Source of the DNA: Clostridium homopropionicum DSM 5847
GTDB taxonomy: Bacteria > Bacillota > Clostridia > Clostridiales > Clostridiaceae
Assembly: GCF_001263795.1 (NCBI RefSeq)
Contig: NZ_LHUR01000042.1
Coordinates: 388,639 to 433,271 of the forward strand
Reading direction: 5' to 3'
Length of the DNA: 44,633 bases
How positions within the stretch are numbered: position 1 is the stretch's first letter; the number at the start of each line of letters is the position of its first letter. Under the pieces are notes generated by a model. It was not told where the DNA came from. It saw only the letters and a program-made list of their open reading frames with translations, and ran no database searches. Below are positions 44,355 through 44,633 of this stretch, piece by piece. Both the position numbers and the translations under genes were made by a program.

Positions 44355-44444
44355 TTATTTATTATTCTTATGGAATTCCTCGAGCAGTGCATTTATAGCC
44401 ATCACATGATTCTCTGCACTTTTTATAATTATTTCAATTAACAT
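44355..44444 (-). CDS. possible small ORF after the CoA-transferase gene
   Basis: 29 codons, MLIEIIIKSAENHVMAINALL followed by EEFHKNNK. Its ATG overlaps the CoA-transferase stop as TAATG, and it ends just before the terminator. No ribosome site of its own, so re-initiation would be needed. A real protein or a chance frame; low support. Confidence 0.3.
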   Translation of the reverse strand: MLIEIIIKSAENHVMAINALLEEFHKNNK

Positions 44445-44633
44445 TAAATTTTCATAGTTTCTAGCTTTTCTGCTATAATTAATTCTGCTTCCGTTAAGGC
44501 TTGAACCTGTTCTATGGTATATTGAGGATTTATCTCTTTTAAGACTATTCCCTCTTTTGTTACCTCCATTACTCCCATTTCCGTAACAATTAGATTTACT
44601 TGTTCTTTCGCAGTTAAGGGTAAATTACATTTT
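44444..44633 (-). CDS. CoA-transferase beta subunit, C-terminal part (5' end outside window)
   Basis: 62 codons are visible, from KCNLPLTAKEQVNLIVTEMGVM to a TAA stop at 44444-44446. The pattern matches the C-terminus of 3-oxoacid/butyrate-acetoacetate CoA-transferase beta subunits (AtoA/CtfB): CNLPLTA, LIVTE(M/L)GV, and an ending TEAELI. It moves CoA between acetoacetate or butyrate and another acid. The start lies right of the window. A broken paralogue with nearly the same C-terminus lies at 27489-27809. Confidence 0.85.
   Translation of the reverse strand, partial: KCNLPLTAKEQVNLIVTEMGVMEVTKEGIVLKEINPQYTIEQVQALTEAELIIAEKLETMKI

Overview
The window is low-GC, Gram-positive DNA that reads as a spore-forming clostridium (Clostridium sensu stricto or a close relative). 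The reasons are strong AT bias, AGGAGG-type ribosome sites, CIRCE and T-box control, a GerMN-like lipoprotein, a TipA-type MerR regulator, a CmpB-type membrane protein, butyrate-type CoA-transferase sequences and a guanidine-class riboswitch. No rRNA or tRNA gene was seen. The window is chromosomal in character, with several decayed genes.

Layout. (1) 0-9.5 kb is housekeeping: the tail of an alpha/beta hydrolase, a degenerate HD-GYP protein, a membrane-anchored MutS-like ATPase overlapping an Lrp regulator, then the NAD operon nadA-nadB-nadC behind a near-consensus promoter whose start point is covered by a 30-bp perfect palindrome (NiaR-type operator), and htpG with a CIRCE operator. (2) 9.5-14 kb holds an iron-sulfur flavoprotein and a three-gene polar amino acid ABC operon. 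About 1 kb upstream of that operon lies a complete T-box leader with its own promoter, cut off from it by the wreck of a transposase gene. (3) 14-28.4 kb is an area sown with seven copies of a REP-like repeat (core GGTGCCAGGCACC) around a REP-associated tyrosine transposase (RAYT). Among them sit an ABC exporter pair, a TipA-like regulator, an aconitase-family hydratase divergent from a LysR regulator, an isochorismatase-family hydrolase, an FtsX-type permease with its ATPase, and a broken CoA-transferase gene. (4) 28.5-36.5 kb carries Nudix and U32-like genes, a striking Arg-run protein next to a His-rich YmaF protein, a lipoprotein hydrolase, a decayed stretch, GNAT, GerMN-like lipoprotein, a broken QueG-like gene, pepP-like aminopeptidase and a cold-shock gene. 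(5) 36.5-44.6 kb has an ECF sigma/anti-sigma pair with a self-type promoter, NCS2 permease with a small upstream gene, an Lmo0937-type mini membrane protein, a rhomboid protease, a ykkC-class (guanidine-I-like) riboswitch in front of a radical SAM gene, malQ, and the end of a second CoA-transferase gene.

The most unusual items are the REP/RAYT family, where copies left of the RAYT all point one way and copies to the right all point the other, and where at least four of seven copies carry a private 13-17 bp tandem duplication spanning the repeat terminus plus unique flank; the T-box orphaned by an insertion-sequence remnant; and the riboswitch-controlled radical SAM gene. All function calls rest on reading motifs and family resemblance; no database search was possible.
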